Assembly (NCBI GenBank): GCA_023395735.1
Contig: JAEWYI010000102.1
Coordinates: 1 to 55,176 of the forward strand
Length of the DNA stretch: 55,176 bases
Source of the DNA: Cyanobacteria bacterium OH_SFB_17
GTDB taxonomy: Bacteria; Cyanobacteriota; Vampirovibrionia; Gastranaerophilales; Gastranaerophilaceae
Reading direction: 5' to 3'
Part shown: one piece after another, positions 32,603-41,026 of the stretch
Layout: the number at the start of each line of letters is the position of its first letter
How positions within the stretch are numbered: position 1 is the stretch's first letter
Notes under the pieces: generated by a model
Seen by the model: the letters and a program-made list of their open reading frames with translations, nothing else
Told to the model about the DNA's origin: nothing
Database searches by the model: none
Position numbers and translations under genes: made by a program

Positions 32603-33580
32603 TTGGAAATTTTAAATTATGAAACCTTTTATAAATCTGATTTACTAGTAGAACAACATTTTCATGGGGTTTTCGGGGTTGATTTTAGCGTGTGTCAGAC
32701 AGATGATATTTTAAAACTTGCAAGAAAACTTTTGTCTCACGGAATAGGTGGTTTTTTCCCAACGCTGGTTACGGATAAAATTGAAAACATAAAGCGCCAA
32801 ATTGAAGTTATAAAAGATGCAAAATCAAAGCAAACAGAAGATATGGCTGAAATTTTAGGCATTCATATTGAGGGAATTTTCATCAATCCGGACAAAAAAG
32901 GTATTCATAATCCGGAATGGTTTTTAAAACCGACAGTTGATAATTTTAAGCTGATTGAGGATGATTTAATAAAAATTGTGACTCTTGCGCCAGAGCTTGA
33001 TGAAAATTACGAGCTTCAAAAATATTTAAAAACAAAAGGAATAAAAGTTCAGGCAGGACACTGCACAGGCTGTGATTTAAGTCAATGCGATGGAGCTACA
33101 CATCTTTTCAATGCAATGAAAGGAATTAGTCACAGAGATAGTTCAACGGCCCTTTCTGCGCTCATTGAGGATAAAATTTATACCGAAATCATCGCAGACG
33201 GTATTCACTTGAGTGATGATATAGTTGAGCTTGTGTTGAAAACAAAGCCTGATAACAAGGTTATATTAGTTTCAGATTCGCTTCCGATTGCAAAAAGCGA
33301 TAAAAAGGAAGCAGATTTTGCAGGCGAAAAAATATTTTATGACGGAAAAAAAGCAACATCGAAAGAGGGTACAATCGCTGGAAGTACCGCGATTTTGGAT
33401 GAAATTGTAACCTTGCTTTCTAACAAAAACCCAAATAATTTTGAAAAATATGTTGGCATGGCGAGTAAAAATGTCTGTGAATACCATGATATCAAACTTA
33501 ACGGCTGTATTTATTGGGATGAAAATTTTGAAATAGTGGCTGTGGAAAAGGATTCAATAGCGCTATATAAGAATATTTAA
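32603..33580 (+). CDS. nagA: N-acetylglucosamine-6-phosphate deacetylase-like amidohydrolase
   Basis: A 325-residue TIM-barrel amidohydrolase matching NagA. It has the metal motif HFHG near residue 18, LGIHIEGIFINPDKKGIHN, GHCTGCDLSQ, THLFNAM and the catalytic region VSDSLP. The enzyme removes acetate from GlcNAc-6-P in amino-sugar recycling. It is about 50 residues shorter than usual because the frame begins almost at the metal motif: the N-terminal beta-sandwich half is missing. The start must be TTG (32603), since the nearby ATG at 32599 is out of frame; AGGAG lies eight nt upstream. It sits 14 nt after murE. Confidence 0.82.
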   Translation: MEILNYETFYKSDLLVEQHFHGVFGVDFSVCQTDDILKLARKLLSHGIGGFFPTLVTDKIENIKRQIEVIKDAKSKQTEDMAEILGIHIEGIFINPDKKGIHNPEWFLKPTVDNFKLIEDDLIKIVTLAPELDENYELQKYLKTKGIKVQAGHCTGCDLSQCDGATHLFNAMKGISHRDSSTALSALIEDKIYTEIIADGIHLSDDIVELVLKTKPDNKVILVSDSLPIAKSDKKEADFAGEKIFYDGKKATSKEGTIAGSTAILDEIVTLLSNKNPNNFEKYVGMASKNVCEYHDIKLNGCIYWDENFEIVAVEKDSIALYKNI

Positions 33581-33595
33581 AGTCGATTCTGTTTT

Positions 33596-33757
33596 AGTTT
33601 TGCTTTTTATTCTTCTGCTATATTCTTAGCAGAGAAATATTTGCATAGAAAAAATTGAGCTATTACAGTGGTTTCGTTGTGTCTATTACCCGCATGTCTA
33701 GACTCTATATAGCCTGAAAGACTGTCGGTGCGGATATAGTTTTTTATTTATCTAAGG
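33596..33757 (+). ncRNA. Possible structured leader or small RNA
   Basis: In the 252-nt gap before the Cys-rich gene there are a hairpin TTCTGCT/AGCAGAG (about 33613-33635), two copies of CTATTAC, a GTCTAGAC palindrome, and a final stem CTATAT/ATATAG immediately followed by TTTTTT near 33740, which looks like an intrinsic terminator. No known RNA family is recognised. It could be an attenuating leader for the next gene or a separate small RNA. Confidence 0.3.
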
Positions 33758-33832
33758 TTAGAATGAAAATAGAAAATCTGTAAAAGAGAGTAAAGAAAAA
33801 CAGGTTTATAAATAGAGAAGGAGAATTGTATT

Positions 33833-34366
33833 ATGAAAAAAACTTTACTAGCATTGTTCGCAGTTGTTGCTATTGCAGTTGGCGTGCAGGCATCATTTGC
33901 GGCTTGTCCGTGTCAAACCAGCTCAAACCCATGTCCATGTGCAAAGCCTGCACCATGTGACCCGTGTGCTAAACCTTGCGATCCTTGCGCAAAACCTGCG
34001 CCGTGTGACCCTTGCGCTTGCAACGAACCATGTTGCGAAGACTGGTTGTGTCCACAAGTTGTAGAAGATTATTTCTGCCGTATCGGTCTTTCTGAATGCC
34101 AAAAAGATGAAGCAAGAAAAGCTATCGAAGAATTTAAATGCAGCACATCTGATTTAAGAGGAAATGGTTGCAAATGTGAAAGTAAATGTGATTGCAGAGC
34201 TTACAGAAAAGCTCTTAGAGATTTAGATTGCAAAATGAAAACTCTTATCACAAAATGCCAAAAATCTGATTACAAATGTGTAAGAAGTGAAGTAAAAGGC
34301 AAAGTTAAATGTTGTCACAAATGTTTAATCAATCCGTTTTCACGTTGCAAATGCAGCTGCAAATAG
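33833..34366 (+). CDS. Secreted protein of extreme cysteine content with Pro-Cys repeats
   Basis: A 177-residue exported protein. Signal peptide residues 1-23 (cleavage after SFA), leaving 154 residues with 30 cysteines, nearly one in five. The first part (about 24-64) is a repeat of PCDPCAKP-type units; the rest is Lys-rich with CxC and CC pairs (GCKCES, CDCRAY, VKCCHKC, CKCSCK). No known family is recognised. It could be a disulfide-crosslinked surface or coat protein, or a metal-binding periplasmic protein. A perfect AGGAG site, an isolated unit and its own terminator suggest strong independent expression. The repeat DNA also opens a spurious overlapping frame. Confidence 0.85.
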   Translation: MKKTLLALFAVVAIAVGVQASFAACPCQTSSNPCPCAKPAPCDPCAKPCDPCAKPAPCDPCACNEPCCEDWLCPQVVEDYFCRIGLSECQKDEARKAIEEFKCSTSDLRGNGCKCESKCDCRAYRKALRDLDCKMKTLITKCQKSDYKCVRSEVKGKVKCCHKCLINPFSRCKCSCK

Positions 34367-34390
34367 TTAAAAATATCCTTTCAAAGTGTG

Positions 34391-34426
34391 GCGAGTGGGC
34401 ACAGTTGTTCACTCGCTGCTTTTTTG
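34391..34426 (+). terminator. Rho-independent terminator
   Basis: Stem GCGAGTG (34391-34397) with CACTCGC (34410-34416), then GC and a run of six T. It ends the Cys-rich gene's transcript 25 nt past its stop, right before the convergent gene end. Confidence 0.88.
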
Positions 34427-34434
34427 TGTAAGAA

Positions 34435-35679
34435 TTATAGGTTAAAATTTTGTACTAAATCTTTTCCTATTCTTTCGAAAATATCCGCCCAAGTTTCATC
34501 AAAAGTTTTTTGTCTGAATATTTTTACAGAAGAATACCATGGAGTTTTTTTCTCATCTTGCATCCAGCGCCATTCTGCATTTTTTTGCAATAAAAGATAA
34601 GTTTTTACTCCAAGTGCTCCTGCTAGATTGAGTAAGCTATTGTCGCTTGTGATAAAAATGTCTAGATTTTTCATCGCCGCGGCTGTGTCAGAAAAATCTT
34701 CGAAGGTTTTACCTAAATCAACTGCATTAAACTCACCCAAATCAACATTTTTTTGAAAAGAATATAATTTCACATTTTTCAATTCACTTAGTGGAACAAA
34801 AAACTTTAGTGGAATATTTCTGTTTTGTTTGCCCAAATGCGCTCCTTGCCAAGAGAATCCTATTTTTATTTTTTCAGTATTAAAATAATTTCTTTTGTAA
34901 AAATTGATTTTTTCGATATCTGCAAACAAATATCCCTCAGCAAAAGGTATATTTGAAACTTCTGCTTTTAGCAAGTGCGGCAGGCTCATCAAAGGGGAGT
35001 GAAAGTCGAAAATTAAATCTTTCAATGCGTTTGATGATTTTGTAAATTCGATTTCATCATCGCTTTTTGAAAAAAGCTCAAACAATTCGTCTTGGACTTT
35101 GAACAAAACTTTTTTTGCTAAATTTTTCAATTGCTTCACGTATCTAAAAAACATTATCGAGTCCCCAAACCCTTGTTCAAAGTGAACCAGAATGGTTTTG
35201 TTTTTAAGGTTTTCACCACGCCATATCGGCTTTTCAAATTCAGGATAAAAGGTTTTGTCAAACTGTTTTGAAAATCTCGTATCGTAAAATTTCCAACCTT
35301 TTTCGAAATCACCAAGTCTTATTTTTAGACAAGAATAGGCAAAAATATCGTCAGGGATTGGATTTAATTCAAGAAGCTTTTTGAAATATTCTTCGGCCTC
35401 TTTATATTTGCAAACTTCCTGACTTGTTAAAGCCAAATTTCTTATTGCAGGGACGTAATTTTCATCTATTTCAAGTGCTTTTTTAAAATACTTGATTTGA
35501 GAAAGGAATTTGTCTTCGCAGTCTGTTTTTCCAATCACATACCCGATTCTATTGAGTAAAAGAGGAGTCTGTTCATAGTCTAAACACTTTTTGTAAAATT
35601 CCAAAGCCGAAGCAAAGTCGCCTTGGCTAAAGGCTGAGTCTGCCATTTTTCTAATTTCTTCAAAAGAATTTTCTTTCAT
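34435..35679 (-). CDS. TPR protein with glycosyltransferase-9-like C-terminal domain
   Basis: A 414-residue cytoplasmic protein. The first 130 residues are tetratricopeptide repeats (AFSQGDFASALEFYKKCL; YKEAEEYFKKLLELNP). From about residue 150 a GT-B-type domain begins with NKTILVHFEQGFGDSIMFFRYV, and later has GFSWQGAH and TSDNSLLNLAGALGVKTYLLL, the pattern of heptosyltransferase-like (GT9) enzymes fused to TPRs. Such proteins often glycosylate flagellin or surface proteins; the flagellar cluster nearby makes that worth considering but does not prove it. It follows pckA by 14 nt. Confidence 0.78.
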   Translation of the reverse strand: MKENSFEEIRKMADSAFSQGDFASALEFYKKCLDYEQTPLLLNRIGYVIGKTDCEDKFLSQIKYFKKALEIDENYVPAIRNLALTSQEVCKYKEAEEYFKKLLELNPIPDDIFAYSCLKIRLGDFEKGWKFYDTRFSKQFDKTFYPEFEKPIWRGENLKNKTILVHFEQGFGDSIMFFRYVKQLKNLAKKVLFKVQDELFELFSKSDDEIEFTKSSNALKDLIFDFHSPLMSLPHLLKAEVSNIPFAEGYLFADIEKINFYKRNYFNTEKIKIGFSWQGAHLGKQNRNIPLKFFVPLSELKNVKLYSFQKNVDLGEFNAVDLGKTFEDFSDTAAAMKNLDIFITSDNSLLNLAGALGVKTYLLLQKNAEWRWMQDEKKTPWYSSVKIFRQKTFDETWADIFERIGKDLVQNFNL

Positions 35680-35693
35680 TTTTCAACCCTTTT

Positions 35694-37340
35694 TTATGAA
35701 GGAATTTCTTGTGCGATTTTTTGTACTGCTTCAAGTGCATCTTCAGGAAGTTTATCCAAACCTGCTTTTTCAACTTCTCTAAGCTTGATGAAATTAATTC
35801 TGTCAAAAATTCTTCTTCTAAACTCTTCTTTGTACTCAAAATTGTCAAAATTGGCATCGAAACCTTCGAGCTTCATTATTTCAAGATTTGAAAAATTAGT
35901 CCATTTTTCAAACAAGGCTTTTCCTTCGACAATAGATTCAATTATGCCGAGAGTGTCTTTAGGCAGAACCTTTTTGCCCATAAAATCACCGGTGTTTAGG
36001 ATGTAACAATCCACTCCGTCTTCAAAAAGCTTTTTAAATCTGACATAATCCATAGCTAGCGGATAAACTCTAAAAGGGTTTGCATAAGGCTCTACTACAA
36101 TTGAGTTTGGATCGACCCCTTCAGGCAATCTCTCAGCTGTAGAACGCTTTGTCGCTAAAGTCGCACCCATTGCTGATGCAAGCGCCGGATCTGTTAATTT
36201 TATTACCGGAGGAATTGTCGGATCTTTCATTAGCCAAAAAATTGCATTAATCGGCTCGTCTACTCTATCGACTCTGTTTGGAGTCCATAATTTTGACTTG
36301 ACCGCTCTTCCGTTTCCGTTTCTTATGTCTTCTGTTATAGAAAATAATTTTCCGTTTTTATCTGCAAAAACCCCGTTGTTTTGTTGTGTAAGTATGTATT
36401 TGTTGTCTTCGCTTCCTATCGGATAATCTTGAGTTTTGTCAAAGTATGCCGGTTCAAGAGCGATTGAATATTTTTTATCAACGTTGATGATAAAAGCATC
36501 GTCGTGCAAAACGGTTATATTGTACTTGTTGTTATGTTTTGCGTGCGTAATTGTTGATTTTCCAGAACCGGAAAGCCCAAATACAGCCGCTTGGAATGAT
36601 TTTCCGTTTAGGTTGTATCTTTTCATCCCCCCGTGACAAGATGCGTAGCCATTTCTTGCAGCAGCTCCCCAAGCAAGGGTTAGTGTCCCCTTTTTGTGTT
36701 CGCCGAAATATCTCATGCCCAAAATAGCTGCACAATTGTGTTGCGGGTCGAAAAATGTCAGACCGTAGGGATAGTCAGGGTGAGACCAATCTGGATCTGA
36801 AAAAACGTAAATATCAGGTTCATCAATCATTCTTGATTGTTTATAAATTTTTTCGTATTCTTTTGTGATGCTTTGAAAATTGAGCATCCAGGAATAAAGG
36901 TTATTTTCAAATCCTTCGGGGATTAGTAAATTAGCCTTAATCATAAAATCTTTTTCAAGTCCGACAACAACTTGAGTTTTATACATTTTTTTGAACCTTG
37001 TTTGATAAACAGCTTCTCTTAAAATAGGTAAAAGCTTTTTTTCATCGCAGTTTGGCTCCCCGACGATTTTTCTGGCAGCAGCACATCTTCCTACGACTGT
37101 TCCGTCATTAAACAAAAGTTGGTTCGCACCTTTTGGCAGACCGTTTTTTTCTGGTTTAAAAACAGGCATGCCCGTAAGCTCAACTGTTCCAGGACTTTTT
37201 TTTGCAAGCTCATAGGATGTTTTTAAATCTTTTATTTCAATAACGTTGTTAGCGAAAAAAGGTGCTGTAAGTGTTGCTCTTGCTGCGGAAGTTTTGTCGT
37301 TAAGTTCTTGCGCAGTTTCAAAAAATTCTATTGTTGCCAT
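35694..37340 (-). CDS. pckA: Phosphoenolpyruvate carboxykinase (ATP)
   Basis: A 548-residue enzyme interconverting oxaloacetate and PEP with ATP, linking the C4 acid pool to gluconeogenesis or to fermentative CO2 fixation. Kinase-1a loop GLSGSGKST at residues 255-263 (the usual form is GLSGTGKTT), kinase-2 aspartates at LHDDAF (280-281), and the upstream CHGGMKR (235-241) that binds metal and substrate. Length is normal for the ATP type. The substitution of S for T in the loop is unusual but chemically conservative. The gene appears to have its own promoter and a TPR/GT-like gene behind it. Confidence 0.88.
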   Translation of the reverse strand: MATIEFFETAQELNDKTSAARATLTAPFFANNVIEIKDLKTSYELAKKSPGTVELTGMPVFKPEKNGLPKGANQLLFNDGTVVGRCAAARKIVGEPNCDEKKLLPILREAVYQTRFKKMYKTQVVVGLEKDFMIKANLLIPEGFENNLYSWMLNFQSITKEYEKIYKQSRMIDEPDIYVFSDPDWSHPDYPYGLTFFDPQHNCAAILGMRYFGEHKKGTLTLAWGAAARNGYASCHGGMKRYNLNGKSFQAAVFGLSGSGKSTITHAKHNNKYNITVLHDDAFIINVDKKYSIALEPAYFDKTQDYPIGSEDNKYILTQQNNGVFADKNGKLFSITEDIRNGNGRAVKSKLWTPNRVDRVDEPINAIFWLMKDPTIPPVIKLTDPALASAMGATLATKRSTAERLPEGVDPNSIVVEPYANPFRVYPLAMDYVRFKKLFEDGVDCYILNTGDFMGKKVLPKDTLGIIESIVEGKALFEKWTNFSNLEIMKLEGFDANFDNFEYKEEFRRRIFDRINFIKLREVEKAGLDKLPEDALEAVQKIAQEIPS

Positions 37341-37418
37341 TTTTAAATCCTCGAAAAATTGTCTCTGTTTCTAATAATACAACAAATAGATAAAATAGGG
37401 TACGTATTTAATTTTTAT

Positions 37419-38090
37419 CTAAACCAAGCCCTCTTTCATCGCCATAATAGCAGCTTTGGTTCTGTCATCAACATATAATTTTTGTAAAATACTGTGAACA
37501 TGCGCTTTTGCTGTTGCTCTTGTAATAACAAGTCTATCTGCAATTTGCGGGTTTGAAAGTCCTTCTACAATAAGAGCTAAAACTTCCATCTCTCTTTCTG
37601 TCAATCCATAAGTATTTCTGCCTGATTTGTAATTTATTTCACCTGAAGCCGAAGGCGGGTCTTGATTTTTTTGCAAACTTGATAACACCATCTTTGCAAT
37701 CGCAGGATCAATCCATGCTGTACCTTCGCTAACAGCTTTTATTGCACTTGTTGTTTGTTCAGGAGTTGCTCCTTTCATAATATAGCCGTCAGCACCAGCC
37801 TTGAAGCTCGCAAAAACGTCACTCTCATTATCTCTGGATGTGAAAATTAAAATTTTGCTGTCAGAACCGCTTTCTTTAATTCTTTTTGTAGCTTCTATTC
37901 CGTCTATATTTGGAAGTCCGATATCCATCAATATAACATCAACATCAAGCTCCAATGCTTTTTGAACACCGCTAAGCCCGTCTTCTGCCTCATCCACAAG
38001 TTCAATTCCTTCAGCTTTTTCAAGCACAAGCGTAAGCCCCATTCTTGTCATGGTATGATCTTCTACAAGCAAAACTTTGATATTGTTCAT
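37419..38090 (-). CDS. NarL/FixJ-family response regulator
   Basis: A 223-residue two-domain regulator. The receiver domain has D11, phosphoacceptor D56 (ILMDIGLPN) and Thr/Lys switch positions; a C-terminal LuxR-type HTH (LTEREMEVLALIVEGLSNPQ, then RATAKAHVHSILQKLYVDD) binds DNA. The HTH wording is close to NarL-type regulators of cyanobacteria. It lies 36 nt downstream of the sensor kinase gene, so the two are likely a pair. AAGGAGTAAT gives a strong start. Confidence 0.92.
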   Translation of the reverse strand: MNNIKVLLVEDHTMTRMGLTLVLEKAEGIELVDEAEDGLSGVQKALELDVDVILMDIGLPNIDGIEATKRIKESGSDSKILIFTSRDNESDVFASFKAGADGYIMKGATPEQTTSAIKAVSEGTAWIDPAIAKMVLSSLQKNQDPPSASGEINYKSGRNTYGLTEREMEVLALIVEGLSNPQIADRLVITRATAKAHVHSILQKLYVDDRTKAAIMAMKEGLV

Positions 38091-38126
38091 ATTACTCCTT
38101 CTTATATAAAAACCCGAATAAGTTTT

Positions 38127-39692
38127 CTATTTTATGTTCCCTACTTTGTTTTCAATAACTTTTGCGTTTGTGAGTATAAATGAAAACTCACTTCCTTTGT
38201 TAATTCTGCTCTCTAGCCAAATTTTTCCGCCGTGTGCTTCTATAATTTGTCTTGAAAGATATAGCCCCAATCCAGTTCCGGTTGAGCGTTTTTTATTTGT
38301 TCCTTGAGAAAAACGTTTAAAGAGATGCGGAATATCCTCTTGCGGAATGCCGTTTCCGTTGTCTATTACTGAAAAAACTACATCTGAACCTTGTTCTCTG
38401 ACTTCAATGTCAATTTTTCCGCCAAGGTGGGTGTAGTTTATCGCGTTACCGCAAAGATTTGTTATAACTCTTCTTATTTCTCCCCTGTCTGCAGTTATCA
38501 ACAAATCATCTTCAACGTCAAAATTAACATTGAATTCGATTTTTTTGTTTTCAGCCAAAGGCAAAAGCTCTCTATAGCTTTGTGACACAAGTTCTTTAAA
38601 CGAGAATTTTGTGCGACATAAATCAAGCTTGCCTGCTTCGTATTTGTAAACTTCCAAAAGAGCATTAACAAGCCCCAATAAGTCTTCGTTACTTTTCTGC
38701 ATTGTAGCAAGCAAAACTTTTTGTTTGTCTTGCAGCTCTCCTAAAGAACCGTCTAAGAAGAATTTTAATGTTTGAATTGCCGCTAACAATGGCGTTCTAA
38801 GGTCATGTGTCAAAGTTGCGATAAAATCGTCTCTTAGTCTTTCCGCTTCTTTTTGGACTCTGACGTCTCTTACAACTCCCACAAATTTTTTAACACAAGA
38901 ATTATCTTCGGTTTCAATTTGAGCGAAACTTATTTCGACAGGGATTTTTTTATCTCTGAGCGAATTTAAAACATAACAATTTCTTAAAAATAAATTTGAA
39001 TCTTCTTTTAAAGCGGTTTTAAAGTCTTTTTTGTTTTCAAGGTGGGTAATGTTAGAAAAATTCATGTTTAAAAGAGTTTTTTCGCTTAATCCCACAAGGT
39101 TTTCACAAGCAGGGTTAACTTGTTCGATGTGTCCGCTTTCATCTATTATGATAATTCCATCAGCGCAATAATTTACAATTCCTGACAATTTAGAATTAGC
39201 CAAAAGTAAATCGGCTGTTTTCTGAGCAACCATTTCTTCCAGATTGTGCGAGTAATTTTCCAGTTCTTTTTTTGCAGTTTCCAATTCACTGATTTTTTTT
39301 CTAAGCTCGCTCAGCAAATGACTTCTTTCGATTCCGTTTCTCATATTCATAATCAAATCGTCATTGTCCCACGGTTTTTCAATATATTTATAGAGCCCTA
39401 TTTCGTTAATAGCTCTTATTGCATTTTCTTTGTCTGCGTATCCCGTAAGCAAAATCATACTGATTTCAGGATAAAGTTTTTTTGCTTCAGACAAAAATTC
39501 AAACCCGTTCATCTCGGGCATTAAGAAATCTGACAAAATCAAATCAGGCTTTTCTGATTTTAAAAACTCTAACGCCTCTTTCGGATCGTTAAAAAAGTGT
39601 GCGTTTGTAAAATCTTCCAATTTAAACAACGTTTTTAAAGTAGATGTTACAATTCTGTCGTCGTCGACTACAAGAATTTTGCCTGTTTTCAT
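38127..39692 (-). CDS. Receiver-PAS-histidine kinase sensor protein
   Basis: A 521-residue soluble sensor kinase. Domains in order: N-terminal receiver (residues 1-125, phosphoacceptor D55 in LILSDFLMPEMNG), a coiled-coil linker, a PAS domain (about 165-280, DGIIIIDESGHIEQVNPA), HisKA with the phospho-His in FIATLTHDLRTPLLA, and HATPase_c (NLCGNAINYTH, DNGNGIP, GTGLGLYLSRQI). No membrane segment is seen, so it probably senses a cytoplasmic or relayed signal. The start at the ATG (39690-39692) has GGGAGAAGA before it; a longer frame lacks a site. It is encoded just before the NarL-type regulator. Confidence 0.92.
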   Translation of the reverse strand: MKTGKILVVDDDRIVTSTLKTLFKLEDFTNAHFFNDPKEALEFLKSEKPDLILSDFLMPEMNGFEFLSEAKKLYPEISMILLTGYADKENAIRAINEIGLYKYIEKPWDNDDLIMNMRNGIERSHLLSELRKKISELETAKKELENYSHNLEEMVAQKTADLLLANSKLSGIVNYCADGIIIIDESGHIEQVNPACENLVGLSEKTLLNMNFSNITHLENKKDFKTALKEDSNLFLRNCYVLNSLRDKKIPVEISFAQIETEDNSCVKKFVGVVRDVRVQKEAERLRDDFIATLTHDLRTPLLAAIQTLKFFLDGSLGELQDKQKVLLATMQKSNEDLLGLVNALLEVYKYEAGKLDLCRTKFSFKELVSQSYRELLPLAENKKIEFNVNFDVEDDLLITADRGEIRRVITNLCGNAINYTHLGGKIDIEVREQGSDVVFSVIDNGNGIPQEDIPHLFKRFSQGTNKKRSTGTGLGLYLSRQIIEAHGGKIWLESRINKGSEFSFILTNAKVIENKVGNIK

Positions 39693-39860
39693 TCTTCTCC
39701 CGCCAATATTAAAAATACTCACCACAGGATTTAAACCTGCTTATCTAATATTAACAGCATAACTCATATTATTCTTTAAGACAAGTTTTTAACAAAAATT
39801 GAAATATTTTAAAATTATGCCGGCAAAGTACTCTTATAATAATAAACGGCTATAGATAAA

Positions 39861-40064
39861 TTAGTTATTGCTCAACACAAGTTTTAATGTTGCCATATTC
39901 TTAATAGAAAGCAATCTGTGTTGATTGTTTTGGCTTTGAGCAATAGTAAAAATTCTTACCATGCGTTGAACTTCTTCAATCTCTTTTCTTGAATTAACTT
40001 TGTATACATTACAAATCGGGTCTGCAACGACAGACATAAGCGTGTTTAATTCTTGTTCTTTCAT
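39861..40064 (-). CDS. Small hypothetical protein
   Basis: A 67-residue helical protein (MKEQELNTLMSVVADPICNV at the N-terminus) with no signal or membrane segment and no recognised family. TTGAGGT lies five nt before the ATG; the frame extends 12 codons upstream but without a better site. It is divergent from the BlaI-like regulator, with a roughly 240-nt shared upstream region. Confidence 0.5.
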   Translation of the reverse strand: MKEQELNTLMSVVADPICNVYKVNSRKEIEEVQRMVRIFTIAQSQNNQHRLLSIKNMATLKLVLSNN

Positions 40065-40241
40065 TTTTACCTCAATTATCGTATATTTATATAAAAACAT
40101 TTTGCATAAAATAATTGCCTTATTTTTTAATAAATTATTAAAAACATTAAAAACGCCCTTTTGTTTTTTTAAAAATTGGAGTTGAAAGCCAATATTTATA
40201 ATAATTTAATAAAAATTTATAAAAAAATATACAAAAGGGAC

Positions 40242-40270
40242 TTGAAATTATTTTTTGTTTATATTACTAT
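40242..40270 (+). promoter_or_regulatory. Sigma-70-type promoter
   Basis: TTGAAA (40242-40247), 17-bp spacer, TACTAT (40265-40270). The expected start near 40277 would give a leader of about 33 nt before the BlaI-like gene. Confidence 0.5.
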
Positions 40271-40309
40271 GTGGTTAGTAGTTTACCCAATATATATGGA
40301 GAGAAATTT

Positions 40310-40651
40310 ATGATATACGGCATCCTTGAAATTGAAATTATGAATTCAATGTGGAACATTCAAGCACAAAATGAAGACGCTAATATTTCTGTTGCAGACA
40401 TCGTTGAGTCTTTAGGCAACAATGAAGTTGAAAGAGCTTATACTACAATTAAAACTGTTATGGACAGACTTGTTCAAAAAGGTATTTTGGTAAGATATAA
40501 AAGTGGTAAAAAGTTTTTCTATCAAACAACAATTGACAGAGAAGAAGCTACAAAACAAGCTGTTAAGACTCTTTCAAGCCAGTTTTTCAATAATGACAAT
40601 ATTAGCATGTTGAGATTTATTGAAAAAGAATGCGAACATCAATTGGCATAA
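40310..40651 (+). CDS. BlaI/MecI-family transcriptional regulator
   Basis: A 113-residue winged-helix protein. The N-terminal LEIEIMNSMWNIQ followed by SVADIVESLGNNEVERAYTTIKTVMDRLVQKGILVRYKSGKKFFYQ is the arrangement of BlaI/MecI/CopY repressors, whose recognition helix lies around YTTIKTVMDRL. No BlaR-type sensor protease is visible nearby, so its release mechanism and targets are unknown. Start chosen at 40310 because GGAGAG lies six nt upstream. It is followed four nt later by a hypothetical gene and then a TadE-like gene, probably an operon. [The quoted block spans about residues 28-73.]. Confidence 0.8.
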   Translation: MIYGILEIEIMNSMWNIQAQNEDANISVADIVESLGNNEVERAYTTIKTVMDRLVQKGILVRYKSGKKFFYQTTIDREEATKQAVKTLSSQFFNNDNISMLRFIEKECEHQLA

Positions 40652-40654
40652 CTT

Positions 40655-41026
40655 ATGGGAAATGCAAATCTTGAAGTAGACAGAAAATACGTCGCCAGAC
40701 TTATATATCTCGTTCTCGCTGAAAGCATGCATGTTCGAGAAGCGATAACAAAATTCCCAAAAGATACAAATGATCCTTCGATTAAGGCAGCATACCATGC
40801 TTTGGTGCATTTTGAAGCTGACGAAGCTTTGCGTATGCAGGATTTATCATACAAAGATGAGCAGGACGATTATTTGGAATTTATAGCGCAAACTCTTCAA
40901 TCCGCATCACCTCTTCCCAAAAATTTAATTAAGAGTTATGATAAATATTATAAAGATGCAAGTGTTCCTCATTCTGGAAATATGAAAGGCATATTGAAAA
41001 GTTTATGCAAGTTTTTAAACGTATAG
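40655..41026 (+). CDS. Hypothetical protein downstream of BlaI-like gene
   Basis: A 123-residue helical, soluble protein of unknown family. It contains His and acidic residues in the middle (AAYHALVHFEADEALRMQDL), which could form a metal or ligand site but match no motif I know. It starts four nt after the regulator and overlaps the TadE-like gene by 22 nt, so it is part of the same unit. Confidence 0.55.
   Translation: MGNANLEVDRKYVARLIYLVLAESMHVREAITKFPKDTNDPSIKAAYHALVHFEADEALRMQDLSYKDEQDDYLEFIAQTLQSASPLPKNLIKSYDKYYKDASVPHSGNMKGILKSLCKFLNV

Noticed and set aside
33864..34064. 66-codon frame overlapping the Cys-rich gene
   Set aside because: An out-of-frame reading of the repeats, rich in His/Leu/Arg. 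The signal peptide and ribosome site belong to the other frame.
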